This document shows, piece after piece, positions 7,943 to 16,941 of a stretch of DNA of 60,067 bases. Under the pieces are notes generated by a model. The model was not told the origin of the DNA. It was given only the letters and a program-made list of their open reading frames with translations, and did not search any database. Each line of letters begins with the position of its first letter. Within the stretch, counting starts at the first letter, position 1. This DNA is from an uncultured Eubacteriales bacterium (lineage in GTDB: Bacteria; Bacillota; Clostridia; Oscillospirales; Acutalibacteraceae): assembly GCA_949299505.1 (NCBI GenBank), contig CASGAS010000012.1, positions 1 through 60,067 of the forward strand, given 5' to 3'. A program made the position numbers and the translations under genes.

Positions 7943-10075
7943 TCACGCCTCCGCTTCGTCCTTTTTCCGGCGCTTGCGCTCCGCCTTGCGCGAATAGCCG
8001 CACGCCTCGTCCTCGCAGACGATAAGCCCGCCGCGCCGCTTAAAGAGCGACTTGCCGCACTGCGGACAGGTTTCGTCCGTAGGCACGTCCCAGGTCATGA
8101 AGTTGCAGTCCGGGTAATGGTCGCAGCCGTAGAACGTGTAGCCGCGCTTGCTTTTTTTCTGGATGACCTTGCCGCCGCACTTCGGGCAGCGCGCCGCCGT
8201 TTCCACGACCAGCGGCTTCGTATTTTTACATTCCGGATAGCCCGGGCAGGCTAAGAACTTGCCGTACCGGCCGGTTTTGACGACCATCATGCGCCCGCAT
8301 TTTTCGCAGGGGATGTCCGTAACGTCCTCCTGCAGCTGGATTTTAACGCCCTGCGTTTTTTCCTTCGCCTTTTTCATTTCTTCGTCAAAGCCGTCGTAAA
8401 AGGCGTGCAGCATCGCGACGTAATCCACCTCGCCGTGCTCGACGCGGTCCAGGTCGTTTTCCATATTCGCGGTAAATTTCACGTTGACGATGTTCGGGAA
8501 CTGCTCCTTGAGCAGCTTCGTGACCGCCTCGCCGAGCTCGGTGGGCTTCAGCTGCTTCTGCTCGCGCGTGACGTACTCGCGCCCGGTGATGGTCGAGACG
8601 ATGGAGACATAGGTGCTCGGCCGGCCGACGCCCGTTTCCTCCAGCTTTTTGACAAGCGACGCTTCGGTGTAGCGCGCGGGCGGCTGGGTGAAATGCTGGT
8701 TGCCGCCAAGGTCCTTGAGCTTGAGCGTATCGCCCGCCGCAAGCGCGGGCAGGGCGTTTTCGTCCTCTTCCTCCTCGTCGGAGCCGGCGACGTACACCTT
8801 CGTGTAGCCGTCGAAGCGCACCGTGTAGCCCGCCGCCGTGAACAGGCAGTATTTGCCCGCCGCCGCGTCCGCCTCGGTTGCCCCGTGGATTTCGGCGCGG
8901 ACCGTGTCCTGCACGCAGTTCGCCATCAGGCTCGCCATAAAGCGCTTCCAGATAAGGGCGTAGAGCTTGTACTGGTCCGCCGTCAGGCTCGCCTTCGCCT
9001 GCTCGGGCGTAAGCGACGGGACGGTCGGGCGAATCGCCTCGTGGCCGTCCTGCGCGTTCGCGCGGCTCTTATAGTACCGCGGCTTTTCGGGCAGATAGGC
9101 CTTGCCGTAGGTCTCTTCAATAAACGCGTTGCCCGCGGCGCGCGATTCCTCGGAAATGCGCAGGGAGTCGGTACGCATATAGGTGATAAGACCCATCGCC
9201 CCGTACCCCGCGACCTCGACGCCCTCGTACAGCTCCTGGGCGATGCGCATGGTCCGCTTGCCCTGGAAGCCCAGCTTGCGCGAAGCCTCCTGCTGCAAGG
9301 TCGACGTCGTAAACGGCGGCGCCGGCTGGCGGCGGCGCGTGCCCTTTTTGACGCTCGCCACCGTGTAGTGCGCGTTTGCAAGGCGCGCAAGCACCGCGTT
9401 CGCCTCGGCCTCGTTTTTCACCTCGACCTTGCCGGTCTCGTCCCCCGCAAAGGCCGCCGCAAAGGCGCGGCGCGACGACGGCGCGACGAATTTCGCGTCG
9501 AGCGACCAGTATTCCTCCGGGGTAAAGGCGCGGATCTCCTCCTCGCGGTCGACAATCAGCCGCAGCGCGACGGACTGCACCCGCCCGGCGGAAAGCCCGC
9601 GGCGGATTTTCTGCGAAACAAAGGGGCTCAGCTTATACCCCACAAGCCGGTCCAGGATGCGGCGCGCCTGCTGCGCGTCGACCAAATCCATGTCGATTTT
9701 TTCCGGATGCGCCATGCCCTTTTCCACGCCGGACCGGTTGATTTCGTTGAACTTGACGCGGTTTTCGTCGTTCATGTCGAGCCCGAGCACCGTCGCCAGA
9801 TGCCAGGAAATCGCCTCGCCCTCGCGGTCCGGGTCGGTCGCAAGATAGACGCGGTCGGCCTTTTCGACCAGCGCCTTGAGCTCCTTGACAAGCTTTTCCT
9901 TGCCCTTGACAATGGCGTACTTCGGCGCGAAATCGTGCTTGACGTCCACGCTGAGCTTGGCGGCGGGCAGGTCGCGGATATGCCCGACGGACGCCGTAAC
10001 CTTATAGCCGCTGCCCAGGTATTTTTGAATGGTTTTCGCCTTGGAGGGCGACTCCACAATAACAAGATCTGCCAT
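7943..10075 (-). CDS. topA: DNA topoisomerase I
   Basis: Type IA topoisomerase that relaxes negative supercoils. The 710 residues start with the Toprim glutamate motif VESPSKAKT, have DPDREGE at 81-87 and the active-site tyrosine at about 299 in GLITYMRTDS. Three C-terminal zinc ribbons follow (CEKCGRM...CPGYPEC, CPKCGGK...CDHYPDC, CPQCGKS...CEDEAC). The ATG has a GGAAGG site. The gene follows dprA by 12 bp and precedes trmFO by 2 bp, so all three are probably one transcript. Confidence 0.98.
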   Translation of the reverse strand: MADLVIVESPSKAKTIQKYLGSGYKVTASVGHIRDLPAAKLSVDVKHDFAPKYAIVKGKEKLVKELKALVEKADRVYLATDPDREGEAISWHLATVLGLDMNDENRVKFNEINRSGVEKGMAHPEKIDMDLVDAQQARRILDRLVGYKLSPFVSQKIRRGLSAGRVQSVALRLIVDREEEIRAFTPEEYWSLDAKFVAPSSRRAFAAAFAGDETGKVEVKNEAEANAVLARLANAHYTVASVKKGTRRRQPAPPFTTSTLQQEASRKLGFQGKRTMRIAQELYEGVEVAGYGAMGLITYMRTDSLRISEESRAAGNAFIEETYGKAYLPEKPRYYKSRANAQDGHEAIRPTVPSLTPEQAKASLTADQYKLYALIWKRFMASLMANCVQDTVRAEIHGATEADAAAGKYCLFTAAGYTVRFDGYTKVYVAGSDEEEEDENALPALAAGDTLKLKDLGGNQHFTQPPARYTEASLVKKLEETGVGRPSTYVSIVSTITGREYVTREQKQLKPTELGEAVTKLLKEQFPNIVNVKFTANMENDLDRVEHGEVDYVAMLHAFYDGFDEEMKKAKEKTQGVKIQLQEDVTDIPCEKCGRMMVVKTGRYGKFLACPGYPECKNTKPLVVETAARCPKCGGKVIQKKSKRGYTFYGCDHYPDCNFMTWDVPTDETCPQCGKSLFKRRGGLIVCEDEACGYSRKAERKRRKKDEAEA

Positions 10076-10087
10076 TCTATGACCTTC

Positions 10088-11323
10088 CTATATTTTTCTG
10101 TATTTTCTGCCCTCGGAAAGGGCTGCGAATCCGTATAGCTCCAGCTCCGTCAGCGCCGCAAGGCACGGTCCGGCGGGCAGCCCCGCCGCGGCGGCGATAT
10201 CGTCGATGTGCGCGCCCGCTTCCGAAAGCACGCCGTATACCGCGCGCGCCCGGTCGCTGAGCGCTTCGGGCAGTTCCCGCGCCGGCGCGGGCGCGGCGGG
10301 CGACGGGGCTTCGGGCTTTGCCTTTGCCGTCTTGCGCGGACGGCGGCCGGCAGTCTGCGGTGCGCGCGAAAGGGTTTCCGGCGTCTCGCCGGCGGCGCGC
10401 AGCAGCTCGCAGAAGCTTTTATCCGGCACCTCGTGCAGCTCGTCGGGGAAGCGGTACAGGTATTCCTCCAGTACGTCGCGCGGGGAAAACACCGGCTTCG
10501 CCCCGTCGTGAATCAGCCGGTTCGCACCGGTAAAGGCGCTCGAGACCACGTCGCCCGGAACGGCGAACAGGTCGCGCCCCTGCTCCAGCGCGCAGCGCGC
10601 GGTGATGAGCGACCCGCTTCGTTCGCCGGCCTCAATCACAACCGTCCCGCGGGAAAGGCAGGAGATGATGCGGTTGCGCCGCGGGAACGTCGCGCGCGAC
10701 GCCGGGGAAAACGGCAGAAATTCGCTGACAACCGCGCCGTTGTGGGCAATGCGGCTGCGCAGGCCGCGGTTTTCCTGCAAATACGGCGTCCCCAGCCCGC
10801 AGCCGAGCACGGCGACCGTTTTGCCACCCTCTGCGCGCAGCGCGCCCTCGTGGGCGGCGCTGTCGATGCCGAGCGCCCCGCCGGAAACAATGACCGCGCC
10901 GCTTTCGGCAAGCGTTTCGGTCAGCGCGGCGGCCACGCGCACCCCGTAGGCGGACGCCTTGCGCGTACCGACCACGGCAATCGACGCCTCGCGCGCAAGC
11001 ACGGTCGGGTCGCCCCAGACGAACAGCACGGGCGGCATGTCCCGCAGCTCCCAAAGCCGCCGCGGGTACCAGAGCGTGTCGGGCGTAACGGCCAGCCAGC
11101 CGTTGTCGCGGCAGGTGCGCAGCACGTCGCCGCACTCCGACGGGGAGCATTGGGAAAGCTTCTGAATTTGCCAGCCGGTCATCAGACCGCAGATGCGCCA
11201 TTGCGCGGGGCCCGCCTCATATAGTTTCTGCGCGGAGCCGAAATAATGCATCAGGTCCTGCAGCACCGTTGAACCGCCCAGGGTTCGCAGCAGCCAGACC
11301 CAGTAAATCGCGTCTTTTGTCAT
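10088..11323 (-). CDS. dprA: DNA processing protein DprA (Smf)
   Basis: Loads RecA on incoming single-stranded DNA during transformation; the gene is also common in non-competent clostridia. The 411 residues have a helical N-terminal region and a Rossmann-like core with IAVVGTRKASAYG, VIVSGGALGIDSAAHEGAL and NRIISCLSRGTVVIEA. A basic Ala/Pro linker then leads to a small winged-helix-like C-terminal domain. The start MTKDAIYWVWL at 11323 overlaps the upstream stop by 4 bp (ATGA), so it is preferred over an in-frame codon at 11341. No other competence gene is in the window. Confidence 0.96.
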   Translation of the reverse strand: MTKDAIYWVWLLRTLGGSTVLQDLMHYFGSAQKLYEAGPAQWRICGLMTGWQIQKLSQCSPSECGDVLRTCRDNGWLAVTPDTLWYPRRLWELRDMPPVLFVWGDPTVLAREASIAVVGTRKASAYGVRVAAALTETLAESGAVIVSGGALGIDSAAHEGALRAEGGKTVAVLGCGLGTPYLQENRGLRSRIAHNGAVVSEFLPFSPASRATFPRRNRIISCLSRGTVVIEAGERSGSLITARCALEQGRDLFAVPGDVVSSAFTGANRLIHDGAKPVFSPRDVLEEYLYRFPDELHEVPDKSFCELLRAAGETPETLSRAPQTAGRRPRKTAKAKPEAPSPAAPAPARELPEALSDRARAVYGVLSEAGAHIDDIAAAAGLPAGPCLAALTELELYGFAALSEGRKYRKI

Positions 11324-12102
11324 ACACGCACCATTTCCCACATCAGGATGGCGGCGGCCGCCGCCGCATTGAGCGATTCGGCCCGGCCGGCCATCGGGAC
11401 CGTCACGGGCGACGCCAGGGCGCGGACCACCTCGCTTACGCCGTTGGCCTCATTGCCGACGACGACAACCGCGCCGCCGGAAAAATCGACCGTCTGCACG
11501 CGCGGGGCGTCCCGGTCCGGCACGGCGGCGAACACGGGCAGCGTTTTTGACGCCGCCTTAAGCGCCGCGGGCAGCGCGTCCGTCTCGAACACCGGCAGAC
11601 GCAAAAGCGACCCCATGGACGCGCGCAGCGCCTTCGGCGAAAACCGGTCGCACCCGCTAAAAAGCAGGAGGCCGGAAAGCCCCAGCGCCTCCGCCGTGCG
11701 GGCGGCCGCGCCGAGATTCTGCGGGTTCTGCACCGCCTCGAGCGCCAGATACCGTTCGCCGGGCTGCGGCGCAAACGGCCGCGCCGCGGGCAGAAAGGCC
11801 TCGGCGAACACGCCCTGCGTCGTCACGGTGTCGGAAAGGCGTTCGGCGACCGGTTCGGAGATGTAAAAGACCTCGTTCGCGGCGGCCAGCAGCGCGTCCA
11901 TGCGCGCCCCGCCCTTTTTGCGCGCCGCTTCGGTCACAAAGGCCGCGGCCAGCGGCACGCCCGTTTCGGCGCAGTCCGCGCACAACCGCAGGCCCTCGAG
12001 CACAAAGCGTCCGGCGCGTTTTCGTTCGGCGGCGCTGTCGCGCAGGCGGCAAAACGCCTGCACGCGCGCGTTGCGGCGGCTTTCAATGCTCTGCGGCTGC
12101 AT
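11320..12102 (-). CDS. SPOUT-family (TrmH/SpoU) RNA 2'-O-methyltransferase
   Basis: 260-residue SpoU-type methyltransferase. An N-terminal L30e-like substrate-binding region (KRAGRFVLEGLRLCADC) is followed by the knotted SAM domain with LEAVQNPQNLGAAARTAEA, VVVGNEANGVS and the C-terminal VPMAGRAESLNAAAAAAI motif. Family members methylate ribose in 23S rRNA or tRNA; the exact site cannot be told from sequence. ATG at 12102 follows a strong GGGAGG site. It lies just beyond the rplT terminator, so it is either read through from infC-rpmI-rplT or uses a promoter I did not find. It overlaps dprA by 4 bp. Confidence 0.9.
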   Translation of the reverse strand: MQPQSIESRRNARVQAFCRLRDSAAERKRAGRFVLEGLRLCADCAETGVPLAAAFVTEAARKKGGARMDALLAAANEVFYISEPVAERLSDTVTTQGVFAEAFLPAARPFAPQPGERYLALEAVQNPQNLGAAARTAEALGLSGLLLFSGCDRFSPKALRASMGSLLRLPVFETDALPAALKAASKTLPVFAAVPDRDAPRVQTVDFSGGAVVVVGNEANGVSEVVRALASPVTVPMAGRAESLNAAAAAAILMWEMVRV

Positions 12103-12138
12103 ATGCCCTCCCTTACAAAAGCCCGCTTTCGGCGGCTG

Positions 12139-12180
12139 AAAAAAACGGAAACCACGCCTGCGCGTGCGCGCGGCGTGGTT
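12139..12180 (-). terminator. Intrinsic terminator after rplT
   Basis: On the minus strand a 9-bp stem (AACCACGCC with GGCGTGGTT, plus possible pairing inside the GC-rich loop) is followed by CCG and seven T residues. It begins 5 bp after the rplT stop and ends the infC-rpmI-rplT unit. Confidence 0.85.
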
Positions 12181-12185
12181 CTGGC

Positions 12186-12542
12186 TTATTGAAGCGCCGC
12201 TTTCGCCTGCTCGCACAGGGCGGTAAACGCGGCGGGGTCCGCAATGGCGATTTCGGACAGCATCTTGCGGTTGAGCTCGACGCCGGCCTTTTTCAGCCCG
12301 TTGACGAACGTGGAATAATTCATGCCGTTGAGCTTGCACGCCGCGGAAATGCGGGTGATCCACAGACGGCGGAAATCGCGTTTCTTCTGCTTGCGGCCGA
12401 TGTAGGCGTACTGCCCGGACTTCATGACCGCCTGCTTCGCCGTCTTGAAAAGGCGGCTCTTGGAGCCGTAGTAGCCCTTGGCCAGCTTGAGAACTTTATT
12501 TCTTCTTTTGCGCGTCATCATTGCGCCTTTTACTCGTGCCAT
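12186..12542 (-). CDS. rplT: 50S ribosomal protein L20
   Basis: 118-residue L20, the usual length, starting [28 protein letters not shown]. It is needed early in 50S assembly. In Firmicutes L20 also binds the infC leader to repress its own operon, which fits the leader seen upstream here. It is the last gene of infC-rpmI-rplT, 28 bp after rpmI and 5 bp before a strong terminator. Confidence 0.98.
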   Translation of the reverse strand: MARVKGAMMTRKRRNKVLKLAKGYYGSKSRLFKTAKQAVMKSGQYAYIGRKQKKRDFRRLWITRISAACKLNGMNYSTFVNGLKKAGVELNRKMLSEIAIADPAAFTALCEQAKAALQ

Positions 12543-12570
12543 TTCCTGTTACCTCCGTTGCTTGCGCTTC

Positions 12571-12768
12571 TTATTTGTACGGGATCAAGCGCTTAATCTG
12601 GCGCTGGTTCGTCGTGTCGGCGACCGCCGTCTTGCGCAGGTTGCGCTTACGCTTGGTGCTCTTTTTCGTGAGGATGTGCGACTTGTTCGCGTGCGCGCGG
12701 ATGGGCTTGCCGTTTTTCGACAGCTTGAAGCGCTTTTTCGCTCCGGAATGGGTCTTGATCTTCGGCAT
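12571..12768 (-). CDS. rpmI: 50S ribosomal protein L35
   Basis: 65-residue basic protein, [17 protein letters not shown] at the N-terminus, which is diagnostic for L35. The ATG at 12768 has a GGAGG site; an in-frame extension to 12876 is a frame shadow of infC. It is the middle gene of the infC-rpmI-rplT operon, 26 bp after infC. Confidence 0.98.
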   Translation of the reverse strand: MPKIKTHSGAKKRFKLSKNGKPIRAHANKSHILTKKSTKRKRNLRKTAVADTTNQRQIKRLIPYK

Positions 12769-12794
12769 TTCAAATTCCTCCTGATACAATATAC

Positions 12795-13307
12795 TTACTT
12801 CAGCGGCGCCAAGAACATCAGCATCTGCCGGCCCTCCATTTTCGAGGGCTTTTCGACAGAGGCGAACTCCTTGCACGCTTCGGCAAATTTTTCCATGGAC
12901 CGGTGCCCCATTTCCGGGTGCGCCATCTCGCGGCCGCGGAAGCGGATGGAAACCTTTACCTTGTTGCCCGCCTTTAAGAATTTTTCGGCGTGCTTTGCCT
13001 TCGTTTCAAAGTCGTGCGTGTCAATGTTCAGCGACAGACGGATTTCCTTAAGCTCGACCGTTTTCTGGTTTTTGCGCGCTTCCTTGTCGCGCTTCGCCTT
13101 TTCAAAGCGGTACTTCCCGTAATCCATAATCTTGCAGACGGGCGGCTTGGCGGTCGGCGCGATTTTCACAAGGTCCAGGTTCTTTTCCTCGGCCAGCTTG
13201 AGCGCGTCGCGCGCGGACATAATCCCAAGCTGCTCGCCGCCCTCGCCGATAAGCCGCACCTCGCGGTCGCGGATCTGTTCATTGAGCTGCAGGTCTTTGG
13301 TACTGAT
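12795..13307 (-). CDS. infC: Translation initiation factor IF-3, AUC start codon
   Basis: IF-3 keeps 30S subunits free and proofreads the start codon. No ATG, GTG or TTG gives a full protein. From the ATC at 13307 the frame reads [20 protein letters not shown], the normal IF-3 N-terminus, and gives 170 residues, the family length. GGAG lies 9 nt upstream of the ATC, and an in-frame TGA closes the frame two codons earlier. infC is known for AUU/AUC-type starts, which let IF-3 limit its own synthesis. A caller restricted to standard starts would give a truncated 154-residue product beginning [10 protein letters not shown]. Confidence 0.93.
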   Translation of the reverse strand: MSTKDLQLNEQIRDREVRLIGEGGEQLGIMSARDALKLAEEKNLDLVKIAPTAKPPVCKIMDYGKYRFEKAKRDKEARKNQKTVELKEIRLSLNIDTHDFETKAKHAEKFLKAGNKVKVSIRFRGREMAHPEMGHRSMEKFAEACKEFASVEKPSKMEGRQMLMFLAPLK

Positions 13308-13329
13308 TGCAAATCACTCCTTCAAAATC

Positions 13330-13357
13330 AAAAAGCGCGGACGAAGACCGTCCGCGC
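13330..13357 (-). terminator. Leader terminator (attenuator) before infC
   Basis: Minus-strand hairpin GCGCGGAC-GGTCTTC-GTCCGCGC followed by TTTTTGATTTT, ending only a few nucleotides before the infC Shine-Dalgarno. A terminator here, about 140 nt into the transcript, matches the known Firmicutes arrangement in which L20 binds the infC leader and promotes early termination. The L20-binding structure itself was not resolved by eye. Confidence 0.8.
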
Positions 13358-13452
13358 CTGACAACACGAGCCCGCCAAAAAACGGGGCCATATCGACCTG
13401 CTTGTACAAAACGTGCAGGTGAGAACGAACGCTCTTCTTTGTTTGCCTTGGT

Positions 13453-13481
13453 ATCATACACCCTTTTTCGCCGGATGTCAA
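13453..13481 (-). promoter_or_regulatory. Sigma-A promoter of infC-rpmI-rplT
   Basis: TTGACA (13481-13476), 17-nt spacer, TATGAT (13458-13453) on the minus strand: a perfect -35 and a 5/6 -10. Transcription would begin near 13446 and give a leader of about 140 nt containing the attenuator. Confidence 0.88.
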
Positions 13482-13500
13482 CCCCCATTTTTTAAGCGCC

Positions 13501-14808
13501 CTATTTCGCCGCCGAAGAAAGCCCCGGTAGCTTTTCCACGTCGGCAAGCCGCAGACGCTTTGAGACGATAAACGTCTTGCGCGGCTGCTCGCCCTTGTCG
13601 GTGCTGTAGGTGCCCTGCGCCTTTTTCTCCGGCGAAAACACGCCGTAGGAGGCGGTGACGATGGTGCCGTCGGGATAGACGACGTTGCCGCAGTAGCCCG
13701 TGTCGCCGTTGGCGGTCACGGCGGGCGCGTTCTGCCAGGCAAGGTAGGTGTGCGCAAGCTTCAGGCGGTACTGCCCCTCGCGGCCGGCCTTGAGGTCGTC
13801 GTAGCTTCCGACCCAGGCGACCCAGCCCTCGGAATACCAGTTCATGCCTTTTTTCTCGTAATTCGTCCGCAGCTTCTCCGCGTCGCGCTCAATGGAGCGA
13901 AACGTAATGAACAGCCGCCCGTCGGGCAGCCATTCGGCCTTGTGCCGTTCGCCGTTTAAGGCGGCGGGCAGCTCCCGCGGCGAAGACCAGGTTTTGCCCT
14001 CGTCCTTAGAGACGCTGACCATCGAATTGATTTTTTTCGAGTTGCACCGGCCCAAAAGCAGCAGCTCGCCGCCCGTGCCGCCGTCGGAACGGACGCACTC
14101 GACCTCGCAGACCTGCGCGGCGCGCTCAAAGCCGCGGTAGGGCTTCAAATACCGCTCCGGACGCGACCAGCGCATCCGCCCGTCCGCGTCGAAGGACAGA
14201 ATCGTCTTGTAATTTTTGAAGCCGCGCGTGTGGAAAAGGCCCATCCATTTGTCCACGAACCGCCCGTTTTCCTTGAGCTGCGTCAACGAGCTCATCGGAA
14301 CGATGGGCAGGCACGAAAACACCGGATCGCCCTTTTTGTAAAACGTCTCGTACTCCGACCAGGTTTTGCCCTCGTCGGCCGACAGCGAGCACGAAAAGCC
14401 GCCCGTCGTGGGCTCCTTGGGCCACTTCGGGTTGCCGCAGACCAGCAAAAGCCGGTCGCCCCAGTCGCGCTCGACGAAATGCAGGCGGTAGACCGTCGGC
14501 GTTTCGCGCGAATTTTCCCAGCTTTTCGGCGGGTCCAAAATCGTGTCGGGATAGGTGCGGCCGCCGTCATGGCTCAGGCGCGAAAGCGTTTTGCCCTTGC
14601 CGTGCCCGGCGGGGTACAGCGTCAGAATATCGCCGTTTTGCAGCAGCACCGAATCCGGGTGCCCAAGGTAGCCGTCGCCCTCGTCGACGACGCTGTATTC
14701 GTAAAGATACCGAAGCGCCGGCGGCGTGTTTTCGGGCGCGGCGCTCAGGTCCAGCTGCGGGATGGTGTAATTTCGACCGGGCGTGCGGTACTTTTGAAAC
14801 AGGGACAT
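13501..14808 (-). CDS. Sialidase-superfamily (BNR/Asp-box) protein without signal peptide
   Basis: 435-residue protein with three Asp boxes of the S-x-D-x-G-x-T-W/Y type: SHDGGRTY, SADEGKTW and SKDEGKTW. These mark a six-bladed propeller of the sialidase superfamily. The N-terminus MSLFQKYRTPGRNY has no signal sequence or membrane segment, so it is probably cytoplasmic. A clear FRIP arginine motif is not obvious, so true exo-sialidase activity is uncertain; it could be another glycan-processing or non-catalytic member. The ATG has a GGAGGAG site, 14 bp after rsmA, suggesting co-transcription with rsmA and the aminotransferase. Confidence 0.75.
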   Translation of the reverse strand: MSLFQKYRTPGRNYTIPQLDLSAAPENTPPALRYLYEYSVVDEGDGYLGHPDSVLLQNGDILTLYPAGHGKGKTLSRLSHDGGRTYPDTILDPPKSWENSRETPTVYRLHFVERDWGDRLLLVCGNPKWPKEPTTGGFSCSLSADEGKTWSEYETFYKKGDPVFSCLPIVPMSSLTQLKENGRFVDKWMGLFHTRGFKNYKTILSFDADGRMRWSRPERYLKPYRGFERAAQVCEVECVRSDGGTGGELLLLGRCNSKKINSMVSVSKDEGKTWSSPRELPAALNGERHKAEWLPDGRLFITFRSIERDAEKLRTNYEKKGMNWYSEGWVAWVGSYDDLKAGREGQYRLKLAHTYLAWQNAPAVTANGDTGYCGNVVYPDGTIVTASYGVFSPEKKAQGTYSTDKGEQPRKTFIVSKRLRLADVEKLPGLSSAAK

Positions 14809-14822
14809 ATTCTCCTCCGAAT

Positions 14823-15698
14823 TTACTGGGTCTGTTTGGCCGCGAAAAGCCGGTCGGCAAGCGCGGCAAGCGTTTCCATGGACATGGCTTCGGCGCGCAC
14901 CGCCTCGGGAAGCCCAAGGCCCGCAATCGCCGCGGCGACCGCCTTTTTTTCAAGCCCCAGCCCCGCCGACAGCGCGTTTACGGCCGTTTTGCGCCGCTGG
15001 CCGAACGCCGCGCGCACCATGCGAAAGAAAAAGGCTTCGTCGAAAAGCTTCACCGGCGGCGTTTCGCGCACGCGCAGCTCCAAAACGGCGCTGTCCACCT
15101 TGGGCGCGGGCAAAAACGACGTGCGCGGCACTTCAAAGCAGACGCGCGGCTCGGTGTAATACCGCACCGCGACGGTGACCGCCCCGGCCGCACGCGAGCC
15201 TATTTCGGCCGCCAGGCGTTCGGCGGCCTCCTTTTGCACCATGACGACCAGCTTCTCGACCGGAAGCCGGCTTTCCAGCATGCGCATAAGCAGCGGCGAC
15301 GTGATGTAATAGGGCAGATTGGCGCAGACCGCGACACGCGCGCCGTCGCCGAACTGTTCGCGTAAAAGCGCCTTGAGGTCCAGGCGCATCGCGTCGCCCT
15401 CGACAAGCGTAAAATTTTCGTAGTCCGCCAGCGTTTCTCTGAGCACCGGGAACAGCCGGCGGTCCAGCTCCACCGCCGCGACGCGCCCGGCGTGCTCGCA
15501 CAAGCTCGCCGTCAGCACGCCCGCGCCGGGGCCGATTTCCAACACGCAGTCCGCGCCGTCGCAGACGGCCGTCTGCGCCATTGCCGGGCAGACGGACGGG
15601 TCTATGAGGAAATTCTGCCCCAGGGCCTTGGAAAACGAGAATCCGTGGCGCTGCAAAAGCGCGCGGATCTCTTTTTCGTCGGACAAATTAAAACGCAT
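14823..15698 (-). CDS. rsmA: 16S rRNA adenine-N6,N6-dimethyltransferase RsmA (KsgA)
   Basis: Dimethylates the two adjacent adenines of the 3' terminal hairpin of 16S rRNA. The sequence shows FSKALGQNFLID, the SAM-binding VLEIGPGAGVLT, the catalytic NLPYYITSPL and the downstream FLPAPKVDSAVL, in the expected order over 291 residues. ATG at 15698 (MRFNLSDEKEIRALL) fits the family start; a GTG 12 nt upstream is a possible alternative. The 5' end overlaps the aminotransferase gene by 11 bp. Confidence 0.96.
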   Translation of the reverse strand: MRFNLSDEKEIRALLQRHGFSFSKALGQNFLIDPSVCPAMAQTAVCDGADCVLEIGPGAGVLTASLCEHAGRVAAVELDRRLFPVLRETLADYENFTLVEGDAMRLDLKALLREQFGDGARVAVCANLPYYITSPLLMRMLESRLPVEKLVVMVQKEAAERLAAEIGSRAAGAVTVAVRYYTEPRVCFEVPRTSFLPAPKVDSAVLELRVRETPPVKLFDEAFFFRMVRAAFGQRRKTAVNALSAGLGLEKKAVAAAIAGLGLPEAVRAEAMSMETLAALADRLFAAKQTQ

Positions 15699-16872
15699 GG
15701 CGCAGTTCACCGAGCCGTTCCATGCCCTTGACGATGTTTTCGTCGGAGGGCGTGGTGAAGTTCATGCGGAAGCAGTTGGTCGTTTCGCCCTCTTCGACGC
15801 AGAACGCCGTGCCGGGCACGACCGCGACCTGCTTTTCGACGGCGCGGCGGCAGAATTCCGGCATAGGCACCTCGTCGGGCAGCCGGCACCAGACGAACAT
15901 GCCGCCCTCGGGCCGGACGTACTCGACGAAGCCGCCGAGCTTTTCGTCAATAAGGTCGCACATCAAATTCAGCTTGCGCCGGTAGATGGCGCGGATTTTT
16001 TCGATATGCGCTTCAAAATCGGTCGTTTTCATCCACTCGTCCACCAGCATCTGCGTGAGCATCGGCGTGTGGGTGTCCGCCGCCTGCTTGCCGACGGTCA
16101 TTTTCGCAACGACCGGCGCGGGCGCCACGGTGTAGCCGACGCGCACGCCGGGGGCGAACACCTTGGAGAACGAACCGGCGTACAGCACAATGCCGTCCTC
16201 GTCCATGCTCTTAATGCTCGGGATATGCTCGCCCGCCACGCGCAGGTCGCCGTAGGGATTGTCCTCCAAAATCAGCACGCCGTACCGCTTGGCAAGGTCG
16301 TAAAGCTGCCGGCGCTTTGCAAGCGACATGGTCGCGCCCGACGGGTTCTGGAAGTTCGGGATGGTGTAAATAAAGCGGGTGTTGGGATTTTCCTTGAGCT
16401 TCTGCTCGAGAATTTCCATATTCATGCCGTCGGCCTCGACCGGCACGCCGCGCAGCTGCACGCCGTAGGAGCGGAAGCAGTTTAACGAGCCGATGAACGA
16501 CGGCGATTCGGTAATCACCACGTCGCCGAAATCGCACAGTGTCTTGGTCGCCAGGTCCATGACCTGCGTCGCGCCGCTGGTGATAATGCAGGCGTCAAAA
16601 TCGCGGCCGATGTTGTGCTTTTCCTTAAGATATTTGCAAATGCGCTCGCGCAGCGGGGTGTACCCTTCCGTCACGCCGTATTGCAGCGCCAAAATGGGCG
16701 ACTCGTCCAAAATGCGCTTGGCAATGGCGCGCACGTCGTCAATGGGGAACGCCGCCGCGTCCGGGTTGCCCGCGGCAAAGGGGATGACCGCCGGGTCGGC
16801 CGTCGCTTTCAAAATCTCACGAATCGCCGACGGCTGCAGCGATGAAATGCGTTTGGAAAATCTGTATTCCAT
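15688..16872 (-). CDS. PLP-dependent aminotransferase, class I/II (MocR/LysN/ARO8-like)
   Basis: 394-residue fold-type I aminotransferase. The start of the large domain is near AGNPDAAAFP, and YGVTEGYTPLRERI is typical of the ARO8/LysN/2-aminoadipate group. IPNFQNPSGATMS and LEDNPYGDLR follow, and the PLP lysine is K237 in SFSKVFAPGVRVGY. The substrate cannot be fixed; aromatic, branched-chain or 2-aminoadipate transamination are all possible. There is no GntR-type DNA-binding domain. ATG at 16872 has an AAAGGAA site 10 nt upstream; an in-frame GTG at 16881 would sit on top of that site. First gene of the aminotransferase-rsmA-sialidase unit. Confidence 0.9.
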   Translation of the reverse strand: MEYRFSKRISSLQPSAIREILKATADPAVIPFAAGNPDAAAFPIDDVRAIAKRILDESPILALQYGVTEGYTPLRERICKYLKEKHNIGRDFDACIITSGATQVMDLATKTLCDFGDVVITESPSFIGSLNCFRSYGVQLRGVPVEADGMNMEILEQKLKENPNTRFIYTIPNFQNPSGATMSLAKRRQLYDLAKRYGVLILEDNPYGDLRVAGEHIPSIKSMDEDGIVLYAGSFSKVFAPGVRVGYTVAPAPVVAKMTVGKQAADTHTPMLTQMLVDEWMKTTDFEAHIEKIRAIYRRKLNLMCDLIDEKLGGFVEYVRPEGGMFVWCRLPDEVPMPEFCRRAVEKQVAVVPGTAFCVEEGETTNCFRMNFTTPSDENIVKGMERLGELRHAF

Positions 16873-16902
16873 GGCAAACACTTCCTTTCAAATCTACGGG
16901 CT

Positions 16903-16931
16903 ATTGTAGCACATCCTAAAAAAAAGCGCAA
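16903..16931 (-). promoter_or_regulatory. Sigma-A promoter of the aminotransferase-rsmA unit
   Basis: TTGCGC (16931-16926), 17-nt spacer, TACAAT (16908-16903) on the minus strand. The initiation point would be near 16896, about 25 nt before the ATG. It is divergent from the sporulation promoter at 16942. Confidence 0.7.
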
Positions 16932-16941
16932 CCTGCGCGCC

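Noticed and set aside
8405..10138. 577-residue plus-strand frame opposite topA
   Set aside because: Antisense shadow; composition is that of GC-rich opposite-strand frames and no family motif appears.
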